Source of the DNA: Ruegeria faecimaris
GTDB taxonomy: Bacteria; Pseudomonadota; Alphaproteobacteria; Rhodobacterales; Rhodobacteraceae
Reading direction: 5' to 3'
DNA length: 64,000 nucleotides
NCBI RefSeq assembly: GCF_900182615.1
Contig: NZ_FXTE01000005.1
Span: 124,001 to 188,000 of the forward strand
Positions 10,168-18,057 of the stretch are shown here, in pieces (the first letter of the stretch is position 1; the number at the start of each line of letters is the position of its first letter). The notes beneath the pieces are model-generated. The model searched no databases and was not told the origin of the DNA. It saw only the letters and a list, made by a program, of their open reading frames with translations. The translations under genes were made by a program, and so were the position numbers.

Positions 10168-10785
10168 TTACTCTTGATACAACATATTGTGGACGGGCTT
10201 GAACGAAACTCTATGGTGAGGGGTCACACCAAGATTTCGCAGCGCATCCTTGTGTTGTTTTGACGGATAACCAGCATTTGTCTCCCAGCCGTACCCCGGA
10301 TGCTGTTGCGCCAAATCCACCATCAGTTGATCGCGCCAGTTTTTGGCAAGGATCGAGGCTGCGGCGATCGACACGGAATGGGCATCGCCTTTGACCACTG
10401 CCTGTGCCGGAATGGCCAGTCCGCGCGGAATCATATTTCCGTCGATCAACAGATAATCCGGGGGGGGATCCAGCGCCGCCACCGCGCGCTCCATCGCCAG
10501 ATGCGAGGCACGCAAGATGTTGTGCTCATCAATCTCGGCCACCGAAGCCTCGGCCACCGCGAATTCGGCGCAGCCACGCAGGGCAGTATCCAATGCGGCC
10601 CGGCGCTTGGCCGACAATTTCTTTGAATCATTCAATCCTACGGGCATGTCCGCAGGATTCAGGATCACTGCAGCAGCCACAACAGGACCGGCCAGCGGCC
10701 CCCGCCCAACCTCATCGACGCCGGCAATCCGCAGATATCCCTGCGCAAGCGCGGCTTTTTCAATCTCATAATCCGGTGTGGTCAT
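10168..10785 (-). CDS. rnhB: Ribonuclease HII
   Basis: 205 residues. RNase HII cuts RNA in RNA-DNA hybrids and single ribonucleotides in DNA. The active-site acidic residues are visible in the motif [21 protein letters not shown] (D24, E25 region), then [12 protein letters not shown], the Asp in LLIDGNMIP, and [17 protein letters not shown]. The tail contains [19 protein letters not shown] and the [10 protein letters not shown] box of the family. It is upstream of ccrM on the same strand with a 106-base gap containing GANTC sites. Confidence 0.95.
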   Translation of the reverse strand: MTTPDYEIEKAALAQGYLRIAGVDEVGRGPLAGPVVAAAVILNPADMPVGLNDSKKLSAKRRAALDTALRGCAEFAVAEASVAEIDEHNILRASHLAMERAVAALDPPPDYLLIDGNMIPRGLAIPAQAVVKGDAHSVSIAAASILAKNWRDQLMVDLAQQHPGYGWETNAGYPSKQHKDALRNLGVTPHHRVSFKPVHNMLYQE

Positions 10786-10790
10786 GTTTT

Positions 10791-10809
10791 GGGAAAATCC
10801 TGTTTTCCC
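10791..10809. repeat. Inverted repeat upstream of rnhB
   Basis: gggaaaa / ttttccc with a 5-base spacer, 6 bases upstream of the rnhB start. The overlapping 14-mer ttgggaaaatcctg (10789-10802) recurs exactly at 12522-12535, ahead of the soluble cyclase gene. The function is unknown. Confidence 0.4.
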
Positions 10810-10827
10810 CCATTGCGCAAGAAAAAA

Positions 10828-10853
10828 GAGAGGACAGCAATCGCTGCCCTCTC
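10828..10853 (-). terminator. Intrinsic terminator of the secreted-protein gene at 10895-11383
   Basis: Stem gagagg-a-cagc / gctg-c-cctctc with one mismatch and loop aatc. On the minus strand it is followed by ttttttcttgc, a clear U-tract. Confidence 0.8.
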
Positions 10854-10894
10854 CGACGTGATGCTTCTAAGGCACCACTCCTGCTCGAACCATG

Positions 10895-11383
10895 TTACTT
10901 GTAAACGACGCGGTATCCCTGTTGGCGCAGGCAGGCGGGTTCATAGGCCCGCTTGACCTTATTGCCATTCCAGAAACCGACCTTGCACTTTTTGGGCAGG
11001 CTATTGGCGTATTTGTAGTGCTTATCCAGGCAGCGCGTCCCCAGAAGCGGGCGCTTTTTGCCATAGCCCTTGAAGGTTTCCAGGCACCTTTGCGGCAGAC
11101 TATAGCGCGCAACGCGCTCGGGCAAGGGACGGATATGGTTCGGCCGATGCCTGGGGGTCCTCTGGATGTGCTGTTTGGGGGCCTGATACACGTGGTTGTA
11201 GTTGCGGGTAACCTTTTTGCTGTCGCCTTGCTTGTCAAAATGATGGATGGCAGCGCCAATCAAGGCAATCGCCGCCAGCCCGCCAAGAATATCTTCTGCA
11301 TCAGCGGCACGGGCCTGGGATGCAGAAACGCCGGTAATTGCGACTGCAGAGGCAATGATCAGAGCGATGAATTTCTTATGCAT
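10895..11383 (-). CDS. Hypothetical secreted basic protein
   Basis: 162 residues from the ATG at 11383 (AAGGAC just upstream); the open frame continues to 11446 without support. A signal peptide is clear (MHKKFIALIIASAVAITGVSASQARA, cleavage likely before ADAEDI). A short hydrophobic, glycine-containing segment follows (ILGGLAAIALIGAAIHH). The rest is rich in His, Lys and Arg, with cysteines in a repeated sense: QRCLETFKGYGKKRPLLGTRCLDK and KKCKVGF then PACLRQQGYRVVYK. The spaced cysteines suggest periplasmic disulfides. I do not recognise the family. It diverges from another small secreted protein gene across a palindrome-rich gap. Confidence 0.7.
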   Translation of the reverse strand: MHKKFIALIIASAVAITGVSASQARAADAEDILGGLAAIALIGAAIHHFDKQGDSKKVTRNYNHVYQAPKQHIQRTPRHRPNHIRPLPERVARYSLPQRCLETFKGYGKKRPLLGTRCLDKHYKYANSLPKKCKVGFWNGNKVKRAYEPACLRQQGYRVVYK

Positions 11384-11469
11384 GGTGCTGTCCTTTCGGG
11401 TACTCGGTGGACGTGATGACAGTCCGTAAATTCGATGACCCGACATTGGGGATGTCCCCTTCAGACAAG

Positions 11470-11524
11470 CAATAACGCCGTTTTGTTATCTGATATCAGA
11501 CCGCGAAACCCCTTTGCGTTATTG
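11470..11524. promoter_or_regulatory. Nested palindromes in a divergent promoter region
   Basis: caataacgc (11470-11478) and gcgttattg (11516-11524) are perfect 9-bp inverted copies flanking a 12-bp palindrome tctgatatcaga (11489-11500). They lie between two divergently transcribed secreted-protein genes. A shared operator is possible; a secondary-structure role in the mRNA leader is the alternative. Confidence 0.4.
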
Positions 11525-11558
11525 AATATCAACCAAAGCCATGCGCAGGATGCGGCCT

Positions 11559-11846
11559 ATGAAACAGATCCTCTCTTCTCTGGCCATCGGGGCCCTGATA
11601 TCGCTTGGTTCCATGGCGTCAGCAGCGGACTGCTATGCCGATTACAAGGCCAAGCAGGACAATCCGTTGCGCCTGCATTATGGCGTCATGCAGGTTTCGT
11701 CCTGCGGCAAAGGAAAAGCCAAAAAAGAGGTCGCGCAACGGCTGCGCGGCTCGGGCTGGACCCTGCTGAACGTCATGTCCGTTTTTGGACCGGAAGGGTT
11801 GGATAAAAGGAAGGCCAATGCCGGAAAATTCTATCTCCGTTACTGA
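11559..11846 (+). CDS. Small secreted conserved hypothetical protein
   Basis: 95 residues from the ATG at 11559, chosen because AGGA stands 8 bases before it; an ATG six codons earlier lacks a site. The signal peptide MKQILSSLAIGALISLGSMASA is followed by a mature domain of about 73 residues with cysteines in ADCYADYKAKQ and VSSCGKGKAK, probably paired in the periplasm. The middle LRLHYGVMQV and the tail VFGPEGLDKRKANAGKFYLRY look conserved-domain-like, but I cannot name the family. The 3' end overlaps the next gene by 29 bases, so the two are likely cotranslated. Confidence 0.75.
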   Translation: MKQILSSLAIGALISLGSMASAADCYADYKAKQDNPLRLHYGVMQVSSCGKGKAKKEVAQRLRGSGWTLLNVMSVFGPEGLDKRKANAGKFYLRY

Positions 11847-12519
11847 GGCACGGCGCTCGGGCGTCAGGTTGGTTGGCGCGGGCATCACGGTAATCGTTGT
11901 CATACTTGTGGCCTCTGCCGCCTTTCTGTTCTGGACATTGCCAGATGCAAACGCGTTCAATGCCCGCGTCGAACGTCTGTTCGTCGAGAGTGATCTGACC
12001 TCGCAGACCGAGATTCGCCTACTCGAGATTCTGGCCCAGTCCGGCACTGCCTTTGCCGATACATTGTCCAGTTACCGCATGGTTATCTTTGTTTTGCTGG
12101 TTTTCGCCACTGCAATGCTGATTGCTGCGCTGGTGTTTCTGGTCATGCTGGTGCTGTTGAACCGACGCATGGCACAGATTGAGCGCACTGGGATTCAGGT
12201 CACTTCACTTTTGATCAGCCGGGAAGAGAATACCGTCTATCTCAATAACATGGATTTCAAACTGACAGCGTCGGCGATGGAAACCCTGTCAGTTCTTGCC
12301 GAATCCAGGTTGGATGACGAGGTTCTATCCGGCATTCAGATCGAGGCGATGATTTCCGGCAAAAGCACAGCTGATTGTGACGAGGCTGCTGGCGCGACGC
12401 GGATCAAGCGCCTGCGCGATGCTTTGGGCAATCAGATGGTCAGCGAGTTGCTGGTCAAGAACATTGCTAAAAAAGGCTATATGTTGTCGATCGAAAAAGA
12501 CGTCATTCAGATGATTTGA
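11818..12519 (+). CDS. Membrane-anchored winged-helix (OmpR/PhoB-type) regulator-like protein
   Basis: 233 residues from the ATG at 11818 (AAAGGAAGG upstream). Two transmembrane helices (about 19-40 and 88-114) enclose a roughly 47-residue, presumably periplasmic segment. After a short linker, residues 138-226 resemble the C-terminal winged helix of OmpR-type response regulators: FKLTASAMETLSVLAES, then TRIKRLRDALGNQM, then LLVKNIAKKGYMLSI. There is no receiver domain. The layout suggests a one-component regulator that binds DNA at the membrane, like ToxR or CadC but with the DNA-binding domain at the C-terminus. It overlaps the preceding small secreted protein, which could be a partner. The family assignment is from pattern only. 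Confidence 0.65.
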   Translation: MPENSISVTEARRSGVRLVGAGITVIVVILVASAAFLFWTLPDANAFNARVERLFVESDLTSQTEIRLLEILAQSGTAFADTLSSYRMVIFVLLVFATAMLIAALVFLVMLVLLNRRMAQIERTGIQVTSLLISREENTVYLNNMDFKLTASAMETLSVLAESRLDDEVLSGIQIEAMISGKSTADCDEAAGATRIKRLRDALGNQMVSELLVKNIAKKGYMLSIEKDVIQMI

Positions 12520-12601
12520 TATTGGGAAAATCCTGCTCTGCCCCTTGGAAAACACGGATCAAACGCCCATCCTATAAAGACCCGTGCCGGGGAGGATGAT
12601 T

Positions 12602-14173
12602 ATGAACGTTCACGTGACTCCAAATATCAAAGGCTATGGGATCTCGGTCGAACCACTTGTCGGCCGTATCGCAATCTACCGGGATGAGATCCTTCTGGCT
12701 GAAAGCTTTGATGCCAAGGTAATGTACGAAACTCGGTTGCCGCCGATGATCTACATCCCCCGTCAGGATGTACATGTCGATCTCAGCGATGAGACCGAAC
12801 TTCAGACATTCTGCCCGTTCAAAGGCACCGCCACTTACCACGATGTCGTTCTGGCGGATCAACGATTGGCCAACTCCGTCTGGGCTTACGAGAACGCCCT
12901 GCCCGAAAGCGCCGCGATCCAGGGCCATATCGGCTTTATGCCCACCGCATATACGCGGATTGAGCTGGGTGAAAACAACCTGCGCAACCCGGAAGACGGC
13001 AATATCAGCGGGCCGCTGATTGATTGGCTGATGCGGGGGGCCAGTGATCTCAGCACGCCCGAAGCATTCACCAAAGCGCTGGCCGAGAAGATGCTGGAAC
13101 ATGGAATTGCCATTCAGCGCCTCAGTATCCTTGCCTGGTCCCTACATCCGCTGATCGCGGGCAAACACTATATTTGGGAAAAGGATGAGGCCGAGATTTC
13201 GACCAATGTGCCCACCTATGAAATCCACGACCACCCCGCCTATATCAACAGCCCTCTGCGCCACGTGTCCAACGGTATGGGCGGCGTGCGCCAAAGGCTG
13301 AATGACGAGAACCCTCAGCACAGCTTTCCAATCATGGAAGACCTGCGCGCCAAAGGGGCGACTGACTATGTCGCGATGCCCCTGCCATTTTCCGACGGGC
13401 GCACCAATGTCTTGACGCTGACCTGCGATCACCCCGACGGGTTCACAACGGCCAATCTGGGGCTGGTGTTCGAATGCTCCTCGGTGATTGCCCGGTTCTA
13501 CGAAGTCTTCATGCAGCGCGAAAACGCCCAGGTATTGCTGGAAACCTATGTCGGAAAGCGGACCGGCGCGCGTGTCCTGGGCGGAGAAATCCGTCGTGGC
13601 GACGGGGATGAGATTGATGCAGCCATCATGTTCTGCGACCTGCGCAATTCTACCCTGTTAGAAGAAAAGCTGGGCCGCGCCGCCTATATCAACCTGCTGA
13701 ATGACTTCTTTGAAACGGTCTCGGGCATCGTCGACGAAAACGGTGGTGAAGTTCTGAAATTCATCGGGGACGCTGTTCTTGCTGTATTCCCGGCAGGCGA
13801 AGATTCTACCTTAGCCCGCGAAAACGCGCAGCGATCAGCAGTTGGAATCGTTGAAAGGCTTGGAGAGCTGCGCAAGTCCGGGTCGGACATGCATTGCGAC
13901 TGTTCGATTGGTGTCGCTTATGGGCGCGTAACTTACGGCAATATCGGGTCGCGCGAACGGTTAGACTTCACCGTCATCGGACAAGCGGCAAACGTCGCCG
14001 CACGGCTTGGGGAATACAGCAAGATCGTGAATCACAGGATCGTTGTTACCAAAGACATCGTGCCGGCCTGTACAGACGCTTTGCCACTTGGAGAGGTCAA
14101 GCTGCACAACGTGTCACAACCCGTGTGCTCATACGCGCTCAAAACCTCGGCGGACGCGATTCTGAACGGCTAG
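12602..14173 (+). CDS. Soluble class III adenylate/guanylate cyclase with N-terminal sensor region
   Basis: 523 residues from the ATG at 12602 (GGGGAGG 6 bases before it). The first 180 residues form a region I do not recognise. Residues about 180-330 look GAF-like (MEDLRAKGATDYVAMPLPFSDGR, then GLVFECSSVIARFYEVF). The cyclase domain (about 345-520) has the metal Asp in IMFCDLRNSTLLEEKLG, the FIGDAVLAVFPA loop, and TYGNIGSRERLDFTVIGQAANVAARL. No membrane segment is seen, so the enzyme is cytoplasmic. The 14-base sequence ttgggaaaatcctg upstream is shared with the rnhB promoter region. The gene stands alone between the winged-helix gene and the flagellar block. Confidence 0.88.
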   Translation: MNVHVTPNIKGYGISVEPLVGRIAIYRDEILLAESFDAKVMYETRLPPMIYIPRQDVHVDLSDETELQTFCPFKGTATYHDVVLADQRLANSVWAYENALPESAAIQGHIGFMPTAYTRIELGENNLRNPEDGNISGPLIDWLMRGASDLSTPEAFTKALAEKMLEHGIAIQRLSILAWSLHPLIAGKHYIWEKDEAEISTNVPTYEIHDHPAYINSPLRHVSNGMGGVRQRLNDENPQHSFPIMEDLRAKGATDYVAMPLPFSDGRTNVLTLTCDHPDGFTTANLGLVFECSSVIARFYEVFMQRENAQVLLETYVGKRTGARVLGGEIRRGDGDEIDAAIMFCDLRNSTLLEEKLGRAAYINLLNDFFETVSGIVDENGGEVLKFIGDAVLAVFPAGEDSTLARENAQRSAVGIVERLGELRKSGSDMHCDCSIGVAYGRVTYGNIGSRERLDFTVIGQAANVAARLGEYSKIVNHRIVVTKDIVPACTDALPLGEVKLHNVSQPVCSYALKTSADAILNG

Positions 14174-14222
14174 TCGCGCGAAGTTGCGTTTGATACTCAC
14201 GCATCTTGCGATAGGGACAGCA

Positions 14223-15014
14223 CTATCCGCCCAGCAGAAGCAACGCGGTTTGGGCCGGGGAAATTGTGCTTTGAAGCTGCGCGATCTGACTGCGCGCAAG
14301 GTATCTGTCGGTCAAATCCCCGATCGCCTCTTCATCCGCGAACTGCGCTAAATCGTCAGATCCATTCAGGTTCGACAACCTGTCCTTGAACACCTCAAGC
14401 TGCTTGTCGATGTCCAACTGACCAAAGCTTGAGGGCAACCCAAGCGCCGTCTCCATCATCTTTCGCAACGGCGGAAGGCCCATCATGTCGAACCATTTCG
14501 TGTCACCACTGCTGTCTTGCGATGCCAACTCAGCCAGCGCATGTTTTGCATAGAGGGATATGCGCATTGTCTCGTCCTGTTCACCCACGGCGACCTCAAA
14601 GCGCGAGGTCACGTTGTCCCGGGCAATATCCTCCATAAATGTCGAAAGAATGGTTCTTCGAATTTCGCCAGGGCCCAGTCCAAATGCCTCAGAGAATTCA
14701 CGGTATCTTTTATCAGATAGGCGATTGGACAATGCATCATCTGCGCTCGTTCCATCTGACAGGATTTTCTGGATGAAATAGCGGTTGTCGATGTCGCCCT
14801 CCAGACCAAATGCCCCCAAGGCAACCTGTAGCAGCCGGCGGTCAGAAACCAGATCTTCAGCCGTCTGAACCTTGCCGATGTTTTCCCGGAAATACGTCGC
14901 CTCACGCTCATTGACCGTCGAAGAGGAAAAGCTGTTCAACTGGCCTTCGTAGGTGCGTTGAAGGAACCGCCAGCCAACAATGCCACCTGAGGGTATGACC
15001 GGCTGAAAGGTCAT
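14223..15014 (-). CDS. DUF1217 flagellar-locus protein
   Basis: 263 residues. The N-terminus FQPVIPSGGIVGWRFLQRTYEGQ and the repeated pattern of short helices (REATYFRENIGKVQTAEDLVSDRRLLQVALGAFGL, then FGLGPGEIRRTIL) match DUF1217, a family found almost only in flagellar clusters of alphaproteobacteria. Its biochemical role is not established. The start overlaps the flbT stop (ATGA), so it is translated as the third gene of a flaF-flbT-DUF1217 unit. No signal peptide is seen. Confidence 0.85.
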   Translation of the reverse strand: MTFQPVIPSGGIVGWRFLQRTYEGQLNSFSSSTVNEREATYFRENIGKVQTAEDLVSDRRLLQVALGAFGLEGDIDNRYFIQKILSDGTSADDALSNRLSDKRYREFSEAFGLGPGEIRRTILSTFMEDIARDNVTSRFEVAVGEQDETMRISLYAKHALAELASQDSSGDTKWFDMMGLPPLRKMMETALGLPSSFGQLDIDKQLEVFKDRLSNLNGSDDLAQFADEEAIGDLTDRYLARSQIAQLQSTISPAQTALLLLGG

Positions 15015-15412
15015 TGCTGGTAGGCCATCAGGCGCTCTTCTCGCGGTAGCAGAGCACGCAGGGATTTAAGGCATTTGTAATACTGCTCGGCCAACAAGGC
15101 GTCGGTTGCCTCGGCCAAAACTCTGCGGCTGTCCGCATCCGTAAACACTTGGCTCAACTCTTCCACCCGGCGCAGCAGTTGTTGGCGGGCGCTTTCAGCT
15201 TCCATGTCCCCAGACAGAACCAGTTGCGTCGCATAGCACACTCTGCGAACGGGTGTGTTCACCTCGTCAGGATGTATCGCATCGCGCAAACGCAGGACAT
15301 TTGCCTGTGGTGTCATGATTGAAAACCGACTTCTACGATCGCCGTTTTCCACAACTACACCATTAATCAGCACGCGTTCTTTTGGTGCTAGCTTCAATAC
15401 CAAACCCGCCAT
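15011..15412 (-). CDS. flbT: Flagellin translation regulator FlbT
   Basis: 133 residues from the ATG at 15412, which overlaps the flaF stop (ATGA). FlbT is a small alphaproteobacterial protein that, in Caulobacter, binds the 5' untranslated region of flagellin mRNA and represses its translation until the hook is complete. The N-terminus MAGLVLKLAPKERVLINGVVVENGDRRSRFSI and the segment ILRLRDAIHPDEVNTPVRRVCYATQL-type (here NVLRLRDAIH) are characteristic. It lies two genes downstream of the flagellin it would control. Confidence 0.93.
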   Translation of the reverse strand: MAGLVLKLAPKERVLINGVVVENGDRRSRFSIMTPQANVLRLRDAIHPDEVNTPVRRVCYATQLVLSGDMEAESARQQLLRRVEELSQVFTDADSRRVLAEATDALLAEQYYKCLKSLRALLPREERLMAYQQ

Positions 15413-15786
15413 CAATTCGCACCCATTTGCCGAAGGCCTTTAAGAACGGCCATGTTTATTTCCAGAAGGGGCTCTACCGAAGCCTTATTGCTGAGTATCT
15501 GGCTGCTGTGCTGTTCGGTAAACTCAGCAAGATAGAAAATCCGGGCGCGAAGGTCATTCGGCAAGGCGTTATTGGAATCGGCGACCCCGTTTGCCAACAC
15601 AGACCAAAGCCTCCGGTTTTCATGCAAAGCCTGAACAAACGCTCCAAAGTCGGTTTTGTGCCGCGCGGCCGCAGCCTTCAACCGATGCGTGATCTTGGAA
15701 ATCGCCTCATATTCCGTATCACGCGGTGTGCGCGTCGGATCAGCGGTCTGCGCATAGGCGCGTTGTGCAAGAGTTTGCGGTGTCAC
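15412..15786 (-). CDS. flaF: Flagellar biosynthesis regulator FlaF
   Basis: 124 residues from a GTG at 15786, preferred because AAGGA stands about 7 bases upstream; the open frame reaches a TTG at 15801. FlaF works opposite to FlbT, promoting flagellin synthesis or secretion. The motifs AQRAYAQTADPTRTPRDTEYEAISKITHRL and NRRLWSVLANGVADSNNALPNDLRARIFYLAEFT are the family core. It overlaps flbT by the ATGA junction and follows the flagellin gene across a hairpin terminator. Confidence 0.92.
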   Translation of the reverse strand: MTPQTLAQRAYAQTADPTRTPRDTEYEAISKITHRLKAAAARHKTDFGAFVQALHENRRLWSVLANGVADSNNALPNDLRARIFYLAEFTEQHSSQILSNKASVEPLLEINMAVLKGLRQMGAN

Positions 15787-15824
15787 TTGAAATCCTTCCA
15801 AAAGGCCGTCTTACGGCGGTCAAA

Positions 15825-15850
15825 GCCGGGGCGCGTTTCCACGCCCCGGC
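15825..15850 (-). terminator. Hairpin downstream of the flagellin gene
   Basis: A perfect 9-bp stem (gccggggcg / cgccccggc) with an 8-base loop lies 13 bases after the flagellin stop, followed on the minus strand by a short TTTG. It probably limits read-through into flaF-flbT, keeping flagellin more abundant than its regulators. Confidence 0.65.
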
Positions 15851-15863
15851 CAAGGTCCTGAAC

Positions 15864-17111
15864 TTAGCGGAACAGCGACAGGATCGACTGCGGCGCCTGG
15901 TTGGCAATCGACAACGACTGTGTTGCCAGTTGCTGCTGTACCTGCAGGGCCTGCAGACGAGCCGAGGTTTCTTCCATGTCGGCGTCAACCAGCGCTCCGA
16001 TACCGGACTTGAACGAGTCAGAAAGATTCGAGATGAATTCTTTCTGCGTTTCGATCCGGCCCTGAGACGAACCAAACGCCGCAGATGCATCAATGGACGT
16101 GTCGATCAAGGTTTCGATAGTACCCAGCGCCGCCTGAGCACCAGCATCTGTCGAAACATCAATCGAAGCCAACGCCCCCAGGCCACCTGCATTGGCATTG
16201 GAGAACTGCGCCGAGACAGTAACGTCCCGATCAGCGTCGGCACCAGCCGTCGCAGCACCGGTTACAAATGTCAAAGTGCCCGGGTTGGCCGAGTCATAGT
16301 CGATTGCGACACCCGTGATCCCCAGGGAATCGATCTGATTTTTCAGGCCAACGGCAACAATGGCATCCGTATAAGCGGCGTCATATGTTCCAGATGGGTC
16401 CAGATCAGCAGCTTGTACCGTGTAGGACGCAACCTTGTCACCAATAGTGATCGAGATCTTGTCACCAGCAGCAAAGTTGTCCGTTGAACTGTCCACCACG
16501 ATATCGCCGGTTCCACCAGCTTTGTCCATCGTGAAGCCCGCGGCGTCATTGTCGGTTGTGACGTTGTCCGAGCCGGCCAGAACACCTTTGCTGGCATACC
16601 CACCTGTGGACAGGTTCTGCGAGGCCACCGAAATCGAAGATGCGGTTACGTTGCCACTGGAGTCACGATCCAGAGACGACAGGATCGAGGCTGTACCCGC
16701 CGAACCGTCAACCAGGTTAAGCCCGTTAAACTGCGCCGCTCCAACCACCGATGCGATCTGATCTTTAAGAGCAGTCACGTCGTCATTGATTTTGCCGCGG
16801 TCAACGTTGTCTTCCTGTGCCGCAACGATCTTCTCTTTCATCTGGGACAGCAGGTCAGTGACTGTCTCGGACGCGTTCCGGGCCACCGCAACGGTCGATT
16901 CACCCAGTGCCAAACTGTCTTTGATGGCGTTGAACCCCTTAACGTCCGACTCCATGACTTTGGAAATCGCCCAGACGGCTGAATTGTCCTTGGCTGTGGC
17001 GACGTCTTTACCGGTCGAAATCGCGTTCTGGGTCTGCGCCAGGTTCCTGTTGACCGATTTCAGGGTTTGCAGCGCAACCATTGCGCCGTTGTTTGTCAGA
17101 ATGCTGGACAT
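15864..17111 (-). CDS. fliC: Flagellin
   Basis: 415 residues from the ATG at 17111, preceded by AAGGAAG; an upstream in-frame ATG at 17165 gives a very basic leader not expected of flagellin. The conserved D0/D1 ends are present: SSILTNNGAMVALQTLKSVNRNLAQTQNAISTGKDVATAKDN at the start and EETSARLQALQVQQQLATQSLSIANQAPQSILSLFR at the end. The middle (about 160-330) is an acidic, Asp- and Ser-rich variable domain with many low-complexity segments. It is exported by the flagellar type III apparatus. flaF and flbT downstream regulate it. The 209-base upstream gap (17112-17320) must hold its promoter, but I see no clear sigma-54 or sigma-28 box. Confidence 0.95.
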   Translation of the reverse strand: MSSILTNNGAMVALQTLKSVNRNLAQTQNAISTGKDVATAKDNSAVWAISKVMESDVKGFNAIKDSLALGESTVAVARNASETVTDLLSQMKEKIVAAQEDNVDRGKINDDVTALKDQIASVVGAAQFNGLNLVDGSAGTASILSSLDRDSSGNVTASSISVASQNLSTGGYASKGVLAGSDNVTTDNDAAGFTMDKAGGTGDIVVDSSTDNFAAGDKISITIGDKVASYTVQAADLDPSGTYDAAYTDAIVAVGLKNQIDSLGITGVAIDYDSANPGTLTFVTGAATAGADADRDVTVSAQFSNANAGGLGALASIDVSTDAGAQAALGTIETLIDTSIDASAAFGSSQGRIETQKEFISNLSDSFKSGIGALVDADMEETSARLQALQVQQQLATQSLSIANQAPQSILSLFR

Positions 17112-17320
17112 AGCTTTCTTCCTTTTCCGTTCGGGCCTTTTGCGCCCTTGCTTACCCCGCAACATGTACGGGCTTTGACGTCTTTCTGATCACTGCGACC
17201 CGCCGTCGGGCTTTTCGCGCCATCTGAGTTTCCAGATGCAGGATCACCTTTGACGCCGATCTCCTAACGGAGTGCTAAGACTCGAAAATCAGAAAGCTCG
17301 GATTTGATTCAATCCTCGCG

Positions 17321-17680
17321 CTAGGCCCGCTTTTCCAGCTTTGCGTGACTGCGAACGGTAAAATCGCTGCGTTGCCCATCCGCTCCATAAGTACTGAATT
17401 CCTGACGCACTCGGCGCAGTTCATCCATGCGCCCGGCAACCGCCCGAATCCCTTCGGCCGCACTGTTCAGCAGAGCCTGATTCCGGTCGACTTTCTTTTG
17501 AACCCCGATCAGTTCATCACTATCAATCACCTCAAGATCATTGATCGCACCGATCAGCTTTTCCTTTTCCGGGACCATGTGATTCAACCGATCCAGATCC
17601 CCGGTCACCAAGGCGTTGCGTTCAAGGTCCAGAACTTCTTCAAGAGATTTGATCAGGTCATGTTCAGACTTGTTAGGCAT
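17321..17680 (-). CDS. FlgN-like flagellar chaperone
   Basis: 119 residues, largely helical. The N-terminal EHDLIKSLEEVLDLERNALVTGDLDRLNHMVPEKEKLI is the FlgN pattern, in which a coiled coil guards hook-associated proteins before export. The rest (VQKKVDRNQALLNSAAEGIRAVAGRMDELRRV) fits the conserved NQ-L-LL element of the family. It overlaps the 3' end of the upstream rod-binding gene by 8 bases and precedes the flagellin gene by 209 bases. Assignment is by pattern and context. Confidence 0.75.
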   Translation of the reverse strand: MPNKSEHDLIKSLEEVLDLERNALVTGDLDRLNHMVPEKEKLIGAINDLEVIDSDELIGVQKKVDRNQALLNSAAEGIRAVAGRMDELRRVRQEFSTYGADGQRSDFTVRSHAKLEKRA

Positions 17681-17966
17681 TGGTATTCTCCATCATGGAC
17701 TGAAACAGGATTTCGGACAGGCCAACACCGCCGGACCTGGCAAGCTGCAGTGCCTGCTGCTGAACAAGAAACGATGAAAACTGGTCTTCACCCGCACCGC
17801 CGCCGAACGAATCTCGGGATTCGCCCAGACCTGCGGACTTAAGCATTTCAGACAGGAACGCCGCCTCAAGCTCTACCGCAGCATCTTTCAGCTTTTGCTC
17901 AACAGACAAGGGCTGCGGCGCCGCTGGAATACCAGATAGCTTCATCGCTTTCTCCGAAAATTGCAT
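17673..17966 (-). CDS. Rod-binding protein, FlgJ N-terminal domain only
   Basis: 97 residues. The sequence KLKDAAVELEAAFLSEMLKSAGL, then a glycine-rich GGGAGEDQFSSFLVQQQALQLARSGGVGLSEILFQSM, matches the rod-binding domain of FlgJ. The muramidase domain of enterobacterial FlgJ is absent, as is normal in alphaproteobacteria, where a separate lytic enzyme opens the wall for the rod. It is the first gene of a short leftward unit with the FlgN-like gene, and diverges from fliK across 91 bases. Confidence 0.85.
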   Translation of the reverse strand: MQFSEKAMKLSGIPAAPQPLSVEQKLKDAAVELEAAFLSEMLKSAGLGESRDSFGGGAGEDQFSSFLVQQQALQLARSGGVGLSEILFQSMMENTNA

Positions 17967-18057
17967 CGAACTTTCTGGATCAAATATGAAAGCGGTTAAA
18001 ATAAACGTAACTTCCTGCGGGCAAATTCCTGATTACGCAAACCGGAGCCGGAGCAAA

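Noticed and set aside
17112-17320. Search for a sigma-54 or sigma-28 promoter and CtrA boxes upstream of flagellin
   Set aside because: No convincing -24/-12, GCCGATAA or paired TTAA boxes could be found, so no promoter is reported.
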